DNA of 64,000 nt from DATJFQ01 sp035495555. GTDB lineage: Bacteria > Acidobacteriota > Vicinamibacteria > Vicinamibacterales > 2-12-FULL-66-21. The stretch is taken from assembly GCA_035495555.1 (NCBI GenBank), contig DATJFQ010000041.1:1-64000 (forward strand), in the 5' to 3' direction. The first letter of the stretch is position 1. Every line of letters begins with the position of its first letter. Under the pieces are notes generated by a model, which ran no database searches, was not told the DNA's origin, and was given only the letters and a program-made list of their open reading frames with translations. Position numbers and translations under genes: made by a program. Shown here one piece after another: positions 30,055-39,777 of the stretch.

Positions 30055-31782
30055 ATGATGCCCAAACTCCGCTGGCTCCACACCGCGTGTGACGAGGGCG
30101 ACGCGCGCGTACTGGCGGCCGCGCTGAACCTGCACCCGACCATCGCGCGCCTGCTCTGTTTGCGGGGCCTGAACGATCCGGAGTCCGCCCATCGGTTCCT
30201 GAACCCGTCGCTCGAGCACCTCCACGATCCGTTCAGGCTCGCCGATCTGGAAAAGGCCGTCATCCGCATCGAAGCCGCGATCGGACGGCGAGAGCGGATG
30301 GCGATCCACGGCGACTACGACGTCGACGGCATCACGTCAACCGTCATTCTCCGCCGGGCCATCGAGATGCTCGGCGGCGAGTGCATCCATTTCATCCCCG
30401 AGCGCCTGCGCGACGGCTACGGCCTGCAGTCCGCGGCCATCGAGCGCCTGCACGCCGACGGAGTCCGGCTCGTGATTTCGGTCGACTGCGGGATCCGTGC
30501 GGCCGAGGCGGCGACGCGCGCGCGCGAGCTCGGTCTCGATCTGATCATCACCGACCACCACGAGCCCGATGGGGAACTGCCGCCCGCTCTCGCGGTCATC
30601 AATCCGAAGCGGCGTGATTGCACCTACCCGGACAAGCACCTCGCGGGTGTCGGCGTGGCACTCAAAGTGGTCCAGGCATTGTGCGAGCGCGCCGGAAAAA
30701 GGAAGTGGCTGCCGGCATTCGTGAAGATTGCCGCAATCGGAACGCTTGCGGATGTGGTCCCGCTGGTCGGGGAGAACCGCGTGCTGGCCAAAATGGGGCT
30801 CGATTCGCTGAGCACGGGGCGGCACACCGTGGGCCTGCGCGCGCTCCTCGAGGCATCAGGGCTGACGGGCAAACGCGTCGACAGTTACCATGTCGCCTTC
30901 ATGCTCGCGCCGCGCGTCAATGCGGCCGGCCGCATGAGCACGCCCGACATCGCGACCCGGCTGCTGCTGGCGACCGACGAAGGCGCCTTCGAGGAGGCGC
31001 GCACGCTCGCCGAGCAGCTGAATGAGGAAAACCTCCGTCGACAGAGCGAGGAAGCCGACCTCGTCGCGCAGGCGAAAAAAGCGATCGAGACAGACCCGGC
31101 CATCGGCGCGCACAACGTCCTCGTCGTCGGCGGTGACGGGTGGCATCGCGGCGTGATCGGCATCGCCGCCTCGAAGCTGGTGGACACGTATCACAAGCCC
31201 GCGATCGTGTTGTCGGTCGATGGCGAGATTGCGCACGGGTCCTGCCGGAGCATTCCGGACTTCGACATGCTCGATGCGCTCGAGCGCTGCGCCGATCTGT
31301 TCATCCGGTTCGGCGGCCATAAGCAGGCGGCCGGCCTGACGATGGAGGCGGCCCAGATTCCCGCGTTCCGTGCGCGCGTGAACGCGCATGCGGACGACGT
31401 GCTGGAGCCGGACCAACTCCGCCCGCGTTTACGGATCGACGCCCCCCTGAGCCTGAAACAGATCACGCCCGATCTCGTCGACGGGCTGCATCGGCTTGCG
31501 CCCTTCGGGCTGGCGAATCCGCGCCCCGTTTTCCACGCGATGCCGGTTGAAATCGTCGACGGCCCCCGCCCATTGAAGGATCGCCACCTCAAGATGACGT
31601 TCCGTCAGGACGGCCGCAGCTTCCGGGCGATCGCGTGGCGCGCGGCCGAGCGGGCAGCGTTCCTCACCGAGCATCGCGCCGGCGTCAACCTGGCCTTCTC
31701 GCTCGAGGAAAACCAGTTCCAGGGTGAGACCTACCTCGAACTCTCGGTCGCCGATTTCAAGGCACTCAGCGACGTAGAATAG
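30055..31782 (+). CDS. recJ: single-stranded-DNA-specific exonuclease RecJ
   Basis: It is a 5'-to-3' single-strand exonuclease of recombination and mismatch repair. The 575-residue protein has the DHH phosphoesterase motifs: HGDYDVDGITSTVIL near residues 84-98, SVDCGIRAAEAA, ITDHHEPDGELP near 163-174 and GVGVALKVVQAL; the DHHA1 part has RFGGHKQAAGLTME near 420. The C-terminal OB domain is present. ATG 30055 (or 30058) is preferred over an upstream ATG at 29974, which would translate the heptad array. Confidence 0.95.
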   Translation: MMPKLRWLHTACDEGDARVLAAALNLHPTIARLLCLRGLNDPESAHRFLNPSLEHLHDPFRLADLEKAVIRIEAAIGRRERMAIHGDYDVDGITSTVILRRAIEMLGGECIHFIPERLRDGYGLQSAAIERLHADGVRLVISVDCGIRAAEAATRARELGLDLIITDHHEPDGELPPALAVINPKRRDCTYPDKHLAGVGVALKVVQALCERAGKRKWLPAFVKIAAIGTLADVVPLVGENRVLAKMGLDSLSTGRHTVGLRALLEASGLTGKRVDSYHVAFMLAPRVNAAGRMSTPDIATRLLLATDEGAFEEARTLAEQLNEENLRRQSEEADLVAQAKKAIETDPAIGAHNVLVVGGDGWHRGVIGIAASKLVDTYHKPAIVLSVDGEIAHGSCRSIPDFDMLDALERCADLFIRFGGHKQAAGLTMEAAQIPAFRARVNAHADDVLEPDQLRPRLRIDAPLSLKQITPDLVDGLHRLAPFGLANPRPVFHAMPVEIVDGPRPLKDRHLKMTFRQDGRSFRAIAWRAAERAAFLTEHRAGVNLAFSLEENQFQGETYLELSVADFKALSDVE

Positions 31783-31858
31783 GAAAAATGCCACATGGCA
31801 ACTGCCCACTGGCGAAACGCCGGACGGCAGATGTCGACTGGCAACCGGCCGTCCTGTC

Positions 31859-34069
31859 ATGAGAGCGCGAACGCTGCGTGCCGTCATCGGTCTGTTCGTG
31901 CTCGTCTTCGTCGTGTACGTCGCGCTGTCGTATCGCCGAGGCTCGAAGCAGGCTGCGGTGCCGGCGGGGGCGCCACCGCCGATCAAACCGCTCGACCAGA
32001 ACGCGCAGCAGCAGACAACCGGCGGCGGCCATCTCGAACGCTACAAGGAAGGGAAAGTCGCGTTCTCCATTCAGTTCGGCGGCGAGCTTTCCTACGCAGA
32101 CGGCCGTACGCGCCTGTTCGACGGGGTCGAGATCACGCTGCCGAAAGCCGGCAAGACCATCACGATCAAAGGGCGCGAGGCCGAGCTGACGGCGCCGCCG
32201 GGCAAGGACATCGGAACCGCACACCTGTCGGGCGGGGTCACGCTGACGACGAGCGACGGCGTGACGGTCAAGGGGGAAAAGGCGGACTACGACGATCGCG
32301 ATGGCATCGCGCGAATCCCCGGCCCCCTCACCTTTACACGCGGGCGGATGAAAGGCTCGGGCGTCGGGGGCACCTACGACCGCAACCGCGACGTCCTGTG
32401 GATCCTCGATCGCGCAGCCGTCGACGTGGCGCCGGACGAGAAGGGGCAGGGCTCCGTTCACATCACATCGGCGACCGCGGGCTTCGCCCGGCCCGAGCAC
32501 TACATGAAGTTCACGGGGAGCGCGCACCTCGAAGGCGAAGGGCGCTCGATCACGACGGACGAGGCGACGGTGTTCCTCTCGCAAGACGAGCAGCGCGTCG
32601 AGCGGATGGAACTGCGCGCCAACTCGCACATCGCGTCGCTCCCGGGGTCCAACGGCGCCGACATGCAGGCCCGGGACATCGATCTGACCTACGCGCCCGA
32701 TGGACGCACGCTGCAGACCGCACACCTCGTCGAAAACGCGGTCGTTCAGCTCCCGGGTGATCCGGGAAAAGGCGCTCGCCGGGTTGCCGGCCAGACCATC
32801 GACATCGCGCTCGCGCCGGATGGGTCGACGGTGACCAGCCTGAACGCGAATACCAAAGTGCAGGTGGACCTGCCGCCGGACGGAGACACGCCCGCGCGCA
32901 GAATCCGCTCCGCCACCCTCGTCGCGTCCGGTCCGCCGGTGGCGAACGGCGAAACGCCTGGCGGACTTCAGCGTGCAACCTTCTCCGGAAGCGTCGACTT
33001 TCGGGAAACGCGCGCGGCGAATCCCAGGAAGAAGATCGACGCCGTGAACCGTACCGCGCGCGCCGAGCGGCTCGACGTGACGACGAAGCCGGGGTTCGGC
33101 GACGTGCAGACCGCGGAATTCCACGGCATGGTGCACTTCACCGACGGCACTGACACGACCGCCGACGCGCCCGTCGCGATCTATGACGTGGCCGCGGACC
33201 GCCTCGACCTGCAGCCGCCGGTCGCCGGCGAGCACGGCAACGGCCCGCACGTCAGCGACAGCCGCCTGCAGGTCGACGCGCGCACGATCCAGCTGACGCT
33301 GACGTCGCAGTCGATGAAAGCGGATACCAACGTGCGCAGCGTGATCCAGCAGCAGCGAAACACGAAGCAGCCGGGGGACGTCAAGATGCCCGGCATGCTC
33401 AAACAGGGCGAGCCGGTGAACGTGAAATCGAATCGGCTGGACTACGACGGCAATGCGTCGCTGGCGACCTACGCCGGCAATGCCCGGTTATGGCAGGAGG
33501 ACACCGTCGTACAGGCCGATCGGATCGTGCTCGACGACAAGAACGGCAACCTGCACGCGACGACGAACGTGCGGACGGTGATGACGCTCAAGCAGGCGCC
33601 TGCCGACAACGCCTCCAGGGCGGCGCCGTCGGCGCCGGCGAAACCACCGGAGCCGACGACGACGGTAGCGCAGGATTTTCTGTACGAAGACGCCAGGCAC
33701 CTGGCGACGTACACGACCAAGGCCCATATGACCGGACCCGATGGGGACGTGACCGGAGACAGAATTCAGTTGTTCCTCTCCGACGACGGCGGCGAACTCG
33801 TGCGCGCCGAGGCATATGGCGATCCCGTGATCTCGCGCCAGGAGACACGGCGGGCGGAGGGCACCCACTTGACGTACATTGCGGCGACCGACGAATACAC
33901 CATGGTTGGCGCGCCCGTGAAGGTCTACGACGACACGCCGCCGAACTGCAAAGTGACGACCGGCGCCGCTTTGACATTCCATCAGGGCACCGATACCATC
34001 CGCTCCATCGGCAACGAGACATCCAGCCAGAAGACCGAGTCGATCGCCTGCGGCACGGTGAAGAACTGA
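31859..34069 (+). CDS. LPS export periplasmic protein, LptC-like plus LptA/OstA-like fusion
   Basis: Residues 7-25 form a single membrane helix. A beta-rich LptC-like region follows (GGELSYADGRTRLFDGVEITLP near 75-96, KGREAELTAPPGKDIGTAHL). From about residue 400 to the end come OstA/LptA-type beta-jellyroll repeats (KSNRLDYDGNASLATYAGNARLW, VVQADRIVLDDKNGNLHAT, GDVTGDRIQLFLSDDGGELV). At 736 residues it is far longer than LptC (about 190) or LptA (about 180). The role would be to carry lipopolysaccharide across the periplasm. It is followed after 3 nt by lptB, strongly supporting the assignment. No Shine-Dalgarno sequence was found. The exact domain boundary is uncertain. Confidence 0.78.
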   Translation: MRARTLRAVIGLFVLVFVVYVALSYRRGSKQAAVPAGAPPPIKPLDQNAQQQTTGGGHLERYKEGKVAFSIQFGGELSYADGRTRLFDGVEITLPKAGKTITIKGREAELTAPPGKDIGTAHLSGGVTLTTSDGVTVKGEKADYDDRDGIARIPGPLTFTRGRMKGSGVGGTYDRNRDVLWILDRAAVDVAPDEKGQGSVHITSATAGFARPEHYMKFTGSAHLEGEGRSITTDEATVFLSQDEQRVERMELRANSHIASLPGSNGADMQARDIDLTYAPDGRTLQTAHLVENAVVQLPGDPGKGARRVAGQTIDIALAPDGSTVTSLNANTKVQVDLPPDGDTPARRIRSATLVASGPPVANGETPGGLQRATFSGSVDFRETRAANPRKKIDAVNRTARAERLDVTTKPGFGDVQTAEFHGMVHFTDGTDTTADAPVAIYDVAADRLDLQPPVAGEHGNGPHVSDSRLQVDARTIQLTLTSQSMKADTNVRSVIQQQRNTKQPGDVKMPGMLKQGEPVNVKSNRLDYDGNASLATYAGNARLWQEDTVVQADRIVLDDKNGNLHATTNVRTVMTLKQAPADNASRAAPSAPAKPPEPTTTVAQDFLYEDARHLATYTTKAHMTGPDGDVTGDRIQLFLSDDGGELVRAEAYGDPVISRQETRRAEGTHLTYIAATDEYTMVGAPVKVYDDTPPNCKVTTGAALTFHQGTDTIRSIGNETSSQKTESIACGTVKN

Positions 34070-34072
34070 CGC

Positions 34073-34798
34073 ATGCCGACGCTGCGCACGCAGGATCTCA
34101 CCAAATCCTACGGCGGACGCACGGTCGTCAAAGGCGTGAGCGTCGGGCTCGAGTCCGGGGAAGTCATCGGGCTGCTCGGGCCCAACGGCGCCGGCAAGAC
34201 GACCACGTTCTCCATGATCGTCGGTCTGACCGCGCCCGATGCCGGACGCGTGCTCCTCGACGGCACCGACGTCACCGACGACCCGATGTACATCCGCGCG
34301 CGCAAGGGCATCGGCTACCTGCCGCAGGAAGCGTCGGTGTTCCGCGGCCTCACCGTGGAGCAGAACATCATGGCGATCCTCGAGACGCTCGACATCTCGG
34401 GCGCCGAGAGGCGCACCCGGCTCCGCGATCTCCTGGCCGAGCTGGGGTTGACACCGCTGGCGAAATCGCCGGCCTACACGCTGTCGGGAGGTGAGCGACG
34501 GCGGTGCGAGATCACGCGCGCGCTCGTCATGTCCCCCAAGTTCATGCTGCTCGACGAACCCTTCGCGGGCATCGATCCGATCGCCGTCACCGACATCCAG
34601 AACATCATCTTCCACCTCAAGCAGCGCGGCATCGGCGTGCTCATCACCGACCACAACGTGCGCGAAACGCTGCGCATCACCGATCGCGCGTACATCGTGC
34701 ACGACGGCACGATTTTCCGCAGCGGAACGCCCGATTCGCTCGCCGCAGACGAGGATGTGAAACGGATTTACCTCGGTTCCGAGTTCCGATTGGACTAA
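34073..34798 (+). CDS. lptB: LPS export ABC transporter ATPase LptB
   Basis: LptB powers extraction of lipopolysaccharide by LptFG. The 241-residue protein has Walker A GPNGAGKTTTFSMIVG near 37-52, Q-loop YLPQEASVFRGLTVEQN, signature LSGGERRRCEITRAL near 138-152 and Walker B MLLDEPFAGIDPIAV, with the H-loop in LITDHNVRE. The sequence is very close to the LptB family pattern. It sits between the LptC/A fusion and rpoN, the classic order. Its permease partner is the fused LptFG at 54 kb. Confidence 0.97.
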   Translation: MPTLRTQDLTKSYGGRTVVKGVSVGLESGEVIGLLGPNGAGKTTTFSMIVGLTAPDAGRVLLDGTDVTDDPMYIRARKGIGYLPQEASVFRGLTVEQNIMAILETLDISGAERRTRLRDLLAELGLTPLAKSPAYTLSGGERRRCEITRALVMSPKFMLLDEPFAGIDPIAVTDIQNIIFHLKQRGIGVLITDHNVRETLRITDRAYIVHDGTIFRSGTPDSLAADEDVKRIYLGSEFRLD

Positions 34799-34828
34799 AA
34801 TCGAAGGTCGAGACGGCTGACCGGACCC

Positions 34829-36268
<1,440 letters not shown>

Positions 36269-36278
36269 CCTCACCGAC

Positions 36279-36815
36279 ATGCGTGTAGACATCACGGGCC
36301 GGCAGGTGACGATCACCCCGGCTATTCGCCAGCTCATCACCCGCCGGCTCTCGAAGGTCGAGCGCATTCTCAACGATCGCGCGATCTCCGCCACGATCAT
36401 CCTGACAAGGGAGAAGTACCGCCACCTCGCTGAAATCGTCATCCATGCGAGAGGCGACCACATGCTCCGCGCGAAGGGGGAGGGAAACGCCTGGAACCCC
36501 TCGGTCGCCGACGCCACCAGCCGGCTCGAACAGCAGGCGCAGAAGCTGAAGTCGAAGTTCACCGAGCGCAAGCGCGGCGACAACGGAAAACGATCGCCCG
36601 AGACCTCGCTCGGCAGCGCGCGGGAAGAGCCGTCGCCGCGGCGGATCGTCCGCGCGACACGCTACGCCGTCAAGCCGATGTCCGTGGACGATGCCGCGCT
36701 GCGGGTCGAGAGCGGGCCTGATACGTTCGTCGTGTTCCGCAACGCCGACACCGATGCGGTCAGCATCGTCTACCGTCGGAAAGACGGGAATTTCGGGCTC
36801 ATCGAACCGGACTGA
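36279..36815 (+). CDS. hpf: ribosome hibernation promoting factor, long form
   Basis: It binds the 30S decoding region and, in its long form, joins two ribosomes into 100S dimers in resting cells. At 178 residues it has the N-terminal HPF/YfiA domain (MRVDITGRQVTITPAIRQLI), a charged linker at about 95-120, and a C-terminal dimerisation domain (RYAVKPMSVDDAALRVES...VVFRNADTDAVSIVYRRKDG). The gap to rpoN is 10 nt. It is probably co-transcribed with rpoN. Confidence 0.95.
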   Translation: MRVDITGRQVTITPAIRQLITRRLSKVERILNDRAISATIILTREKYRHLAEIVIHARGDHMLRAKGEGNAWNPSVADATSRLEQQAQKLKSKFTERKRGDNGKRSPETSLGSAREEPSPRRIVRATRYAVKPMSVDDAALRVESGPDTFVVFRNADTDAVSIVYRRKDGNFGLIEPD

Positions 36816-36829
36816 GCGCGGGCATTTTA

Positions 36830-36914
36830 GATTTGAGATTGCAGATTGCAGATTCTCAATCCGTAATCCCACAATCGATCCGCAATCTACAATCTACAAT
36901 CTGCAATCTGAAAT
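36830..36914. repeat. heptad repeat hairpin (GATTGCA type) before hprK
   Basis: Left heptads GATTTGA, GATTGCA, GATTGCA, GATTCTC and right heptads AATCTAC, AATCTAC, AATCTGC, AATCTGA are complementary, with degenerate copies between them. The right arm ends 2 nt before the hprK ATG at 36917, so no ribosome-binding site is present. Confidence 0.85.
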
Positions 36915-36916
36915 TC

Positions 36917-37891
36917 ATGAGCGCGAACAGCGTCACGGTGGCGACGGTGCTGCGCGACCTGAGCGAGTCGCGCGCGATCGATCTCGAGATTGTCGCCGGC
37001 GCGAGCGGACTCGACCGCCGAATCACCAACCCGCATCCGCAGAAGACCGGTCTCGCGCTCTCCGGATTCGATCAGTATCTGCGCGACGGGCGCGTGCTCG
37101 TATTCGGGGAGAGCGAAGTACGGTTCCTCGAGTCGCTCCCGCCATCCGAGCGGTCCGCCGTCATGCGTCGCGTGCTCTCGCACGCGCTGCCGTGCGTCGT
37201 CGTCACCGACGACCTGCGGCCTGTACCTGAAATCGCGATCGAGGCGGACGCAGCCGGCGTGCCGCTGATGCGCACGCGGTCGGCCACGCCGCTGACCATG
37301 GCGCGGCTCTCGGCAGCGCTCGACGCGTATCTCGCGCCGCGCGGCACGGTGCACGGCGTGCTGATGGACATTCTCGGGCTCGGGGTGCTCATCGTCGGGG
37401 AAAGCGGGATCGGAAAGAGCGAATGCGCGCTCGACCTCGTCGTCCGCGGGCATCGGCTCGTGGCCGACGACGCCGTGGAGCTGCGGTGCCGGGCGGAGTC
37501 GTTCGTCATCGGCAGCTGCCCCGAGCTGACGAGGCACCATATGGAGATTCGCGGCCTCGGGCTGATCAACGTGCAGGATCTGTTCGGCGTCGCCTCGACG
37601 CGACGCTCGAAACGCGTCGAGATGGTCGTGCAGTTGGAGCGGTGGGATCCCGCGCGGGAATACGATCGTCTCGGTCTCGACGAGACGTACTACGAAACAC
37701 TCGGCGTGCGCATCCCGATGATCCGCATGCCGGTCGCGCCGGGGCGCAATCTGGCCATTCTGGTGGAAGTCGCCGCGCGCAACCAGCTGCTGCGCCTTGG
37801 CGGCCACAACTCTGCGCAACGGCTCGTGGACCGCCTCGACGAGCAGCTCGGAAGCGACGCGTCGGATCTCGAATTCGGAGAGGACCTCTGA
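36917..37891 (+). CDS. hprK: HPr kinase/phosphorylase
   Basis: HprK phosphorylates and dephosphorylates the regulatory Ser of HPr (encoded 1.6 kb downstream). The 324-residue protein has the N-terminal domain (ESRAIDLEIVAGASGLDRRI near 14-33), Walker A VGESGIGKSECALDLV near residue 160, and the C-terminal K/P-loop signature region around EIRGLGLINVQDLFG near 210-224. Oligomerisation details cannot be read. ATG 36917 is preferred to 36833, which would read through the heptad array. The stop overlaps the rapZ start (TGATG). Confidence 0.95.
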   Translation: MSANSVTVATVLRDLSESRAIDLEIVAGASGLDRRITNPHPQKTGLALSGFDQYLRDGRVLVFGESEVRFLESLPPSERSAVMRRVLSHALPCVVVTDDLRPVPEIAIEADAAGVPLMRTRSATPLTMARLSAALDAYLAPRGTVHGVLMDILGLGVLIVGESGIGKSECALDLVVRGHRLVADDAVELRCRAESFVIGSCPELTRHHMEIRGLGLINVQDLFGVASTRRSKRVEMVVQLERWDPAREYDRLGLDETYYETLGVRIPMIRMPVAPGRNLAILVEVAARNQLLRLGGHNSAQRLVDRLDEQLGSDASDLEFGEDL

Positions 37892-38805
37892 TGCGCGAGA
37901 AACGGCACGCGGCGCGCCGCGCCGCGCGCACGGCAGTTTCGTCGCGGTTCGTGGTCCTGACCGGGCTCTCGGGGTCCGGGAAATCTCAGGCGATTCGTGC
38001 GCTCGAAGACCTCGGGTATTTCTGCGTCGACAACCTGCCGGTGGCGCTCCTGCCGATGCTCGCGGAGCTGACGCTTCGTGCGGGCACGGAGATCGCGCGC
38101 GCGGCCGTCGTGGTCGACGCGCGCGAAGGACGGATGCTCGACGAGCTCCCGAAAGTCCTTCATCGCCTGAAGCGCATGCGCAATCTGAATCCTGTGCTGA
38201 TTTTTCTCGACGCGCAGGACGACGCCCTGGTGCGCCGCTTCAGCGAAACGCGCCGGCCACACCCGCTCGCTCCCGACCGTTCCGCGATCGAGGGGATCCG
38301 CGAGGAGCGCGAGCGGATGAAGCCGCTGCGCCGGATTGCCGATCACGTCGTGGACACGTCGAAGCTGACGGTGCACGAGCTGCGGCACGCGTTCCGGAAC
38401 GTGCAGGCCGGACACGCGCCCGATGCGAGCCTCGTCGTCACGATCCTGAGCTTCGGCTTCAAGCACGGGATCCCGGTGGACTCGGATCTGCTCTTCGACG
38501 TCCGCTTTCTGCCAAACCCGCACTTCGTGCCGGGCCTCCGGCCGCACACGGGTCGCGACAGGGAAGTGCGGCAGTTCCTCGAGAAAGCCTCGGCGACGCA
38601 CGAGTTCCTTGACCGGACGATCAATCTCCTGCAGTTCCTCATTCCTCAATACGTCGCCGAAGGCAAGACGTACCTGACGATCGGAATCGGCTGCACGGGC
38701 GGACGCCATCGTTCGGTCATGATTGCGGAAGCGCTGAAGAAGGGGCTCGCGAAGCTGGAACGCGTGCAGCTGCGGGTGCGGCATCGGGATATCGGTGCAG
38801 ACTAG
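37891..38805 (+). CDS. rapZ: RNase adapter / nucleotide-binding protein RapZ
   Basis: The 304-residue protein has a P-loop LTGLSGSGKSQAIRALEDLGY near residues 26-46, a Walker B-like region, FGFKHGIPVDSDLLFDVRFLPNP near 190-212 and the C-terminal TIGIGCTGGRHRSVMIAE near 264-281. In enterobacteria RapZ senses glucosamine-6-phosphate and presents small RNAs to RNase E; elsewhere its role is less defined. The position between hprK and the PTS genes is typical. It could link the PTS to the amino-sugar genes at 61-64 kb, by inference only. Confidence 0.93.
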   Translation: MREKRHAARRAARTAVSSRFVVLTGLSGSGKSQAIRALEDLGYFCVDNLPVALLPMLAELTLRAGTEIARAAVVVDAREGRMLDELPKVLHRLKRMRNLNPVLIFLDAQDDALVRRFSETRRPHPLAPDRSAIEGIREERERMKPLRRIADHVVDTSKLTVHELRHAFRNVQAGHAPDASLVVTILSFGFKHGIPVDSDLLFDVRFLPNPHFVPGLRPHTGRDREVRQFLEKASATHEFLDRTINLLQFLIPQYVAEGKTYLTIGIGCTGGRHRSVMIAEALKKGLAKLERVQLRVRHRDIGAD

Positions 38806-38825
38806 CACGGCGCGGCACGGCGCCG

Positions 38826-38998
38826 CGCGCTGCTCGGTGCTCCGTCCTCGGTGTTCCGTGCGGGGTGCGCGGTGCTAGGTGTGGTTTCCAGGTTCGAGGA
38901 CTTAGAATGGAAATGCGGTTCGATAGATTGGTAGTTGAACGCTGCACCGAGCACCTGCACCGAGCACCTGCACCGAGCACCCCGCACGAAGCACCGCG
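38826..38998. repeat. GC-rich heptad/13-mer inverted repeats (CGGTGCT type) before the EIIA gene
   Basis: The left arm 38832-38880 consists of variants of CGGTGCT and CGTGCGG. The right arm 38942-38998 contains GCACCGAGCACCT three times with a 13-bp step, then decays. The arms are complementary and enclose about 60 bp of ordinary sequence. The right arm ends about 20 nt before the EIIA ATG. A similar CGGTGCT array occurs at 1982-2035. Confidence 0.8.
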
Positions 38999-39016
38999 CA
39001 CTGTCGCGCAGCGACT

Positions 39017-39451
39017 ATGAAGTTGGGTGTCGTCGTGATCACGCACGGGCAACTCGCGACCGAGCTGCTCAATGCCGCCGAAATGATCGTCGGCGACCTG
39101 CCGACCTTCGCCGCGGTGTCGATCGGGTGGCACGAGGACGTCGATCAGGCGCGCGAGGCGATCGCGCAGGCGATCGAGCGCGTGCGCACGAGCGCCGGCG
39201 ATACGGCGGCGGATCCCGCCGGAGTACTCTTGTTGTCGGACATGTTCGGCGGCACCCCGGCCAACCTGGCGGTCACGTTTCTCGAGGCCGGCCGGGTGGA
39301 GGTCATCACCGGCGTGAACCTGGCGATGCTGATCAAGCTGGCCCGACCGCCGCGCGAGCAGGATCTGCTGACGCTGGCCCGCGACATGCGCGAGCACGGC
39401 CGCAATGCGATCTGGGTCGCCTCCGACCTCCTCCGCGGGGAGAAGAGCTGA
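39017..39451 (+). CDS. PTS EIIA component, mannose/fructose (Man) type
   Basis: The 144-residue protein is an EIIA-Man domain: MKLGVVVITHG with the phosphorylated His10, and LLSDMFGGTPANLAVTFLEAG near 72-92. It accepts phosphate from HPr. No EIIB, EIIC or EIID genes follow, so it probably works as a regulator rather than in sugar uptake, as in other hprK-rapZ-EIIA-HPr-EI clusters. The stop overlaps the HPr start codon. Confidence 0.93.
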   Translation: MKLGVVVITHGQLATELLNAAEMIVGDLPTFAAVSIGWHEDVDQAREAIAQAIERVRTSAGDTAADPAGVLLLSDMFGGTPANLAVTFLEAGRVEVITGVNLAMLIKLARPPREQDLLTLARDMREHGRNAIWVASDLLRGEKS

Positions 39452-39777
39452 TGAGCGTCGAGTGCACGGTCACCATTTCGAACGCGCTCGGCCTGCACGC
39501 GCGCGCCGCCGCGAAATTCGTCCACATGGCCGGCCGGTTTTCCTCCCGCATCCGCGTGTCGCGGGGCAGCCGCGAGATGGATGGCAAGAGCATCATGGGC
39601 CTGCTGTTGCTCGCGGCATCCCACGGCACCGCGATCAGAATCGCGGCCGACGGGCCCGATGAATCGGACGCGCTCGGCGCGCTCTGCGATCTCGTGAATC
39701 GTGGGTTCGATGAAGCACAGGCTGACACCGTGCCTGGAGCGGCGTTCGCGCCGGACAAGGGTGCGCCATGGTCCTGA
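39451..39777 (+). CDS. ptsH: phosphocarrier protein HPr
   Basis: The protein relays phosphate from EI to EIIA. NALGLHARAAAKFV gives the active His16, and MDGKSIMGLLLLAA gives Ser47, the expected target of HprK. At 108 residues it is about 20 longer than usual, with a C-terminal tail after residue 88 that has no family match. It overlaps the EIIA stop by 1 nt and the EI start by 10 nt. Confidence 0.95.
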   Translation: MSVECTVTISNALGLHARAAAKFVHMAGRFSSRIRVSRGSREMDGKSIMGLLLLAASHGTAIRIAADGPDESDALGALCDLVNRGFDEAQADTVPGAAFAPDKGAPWS

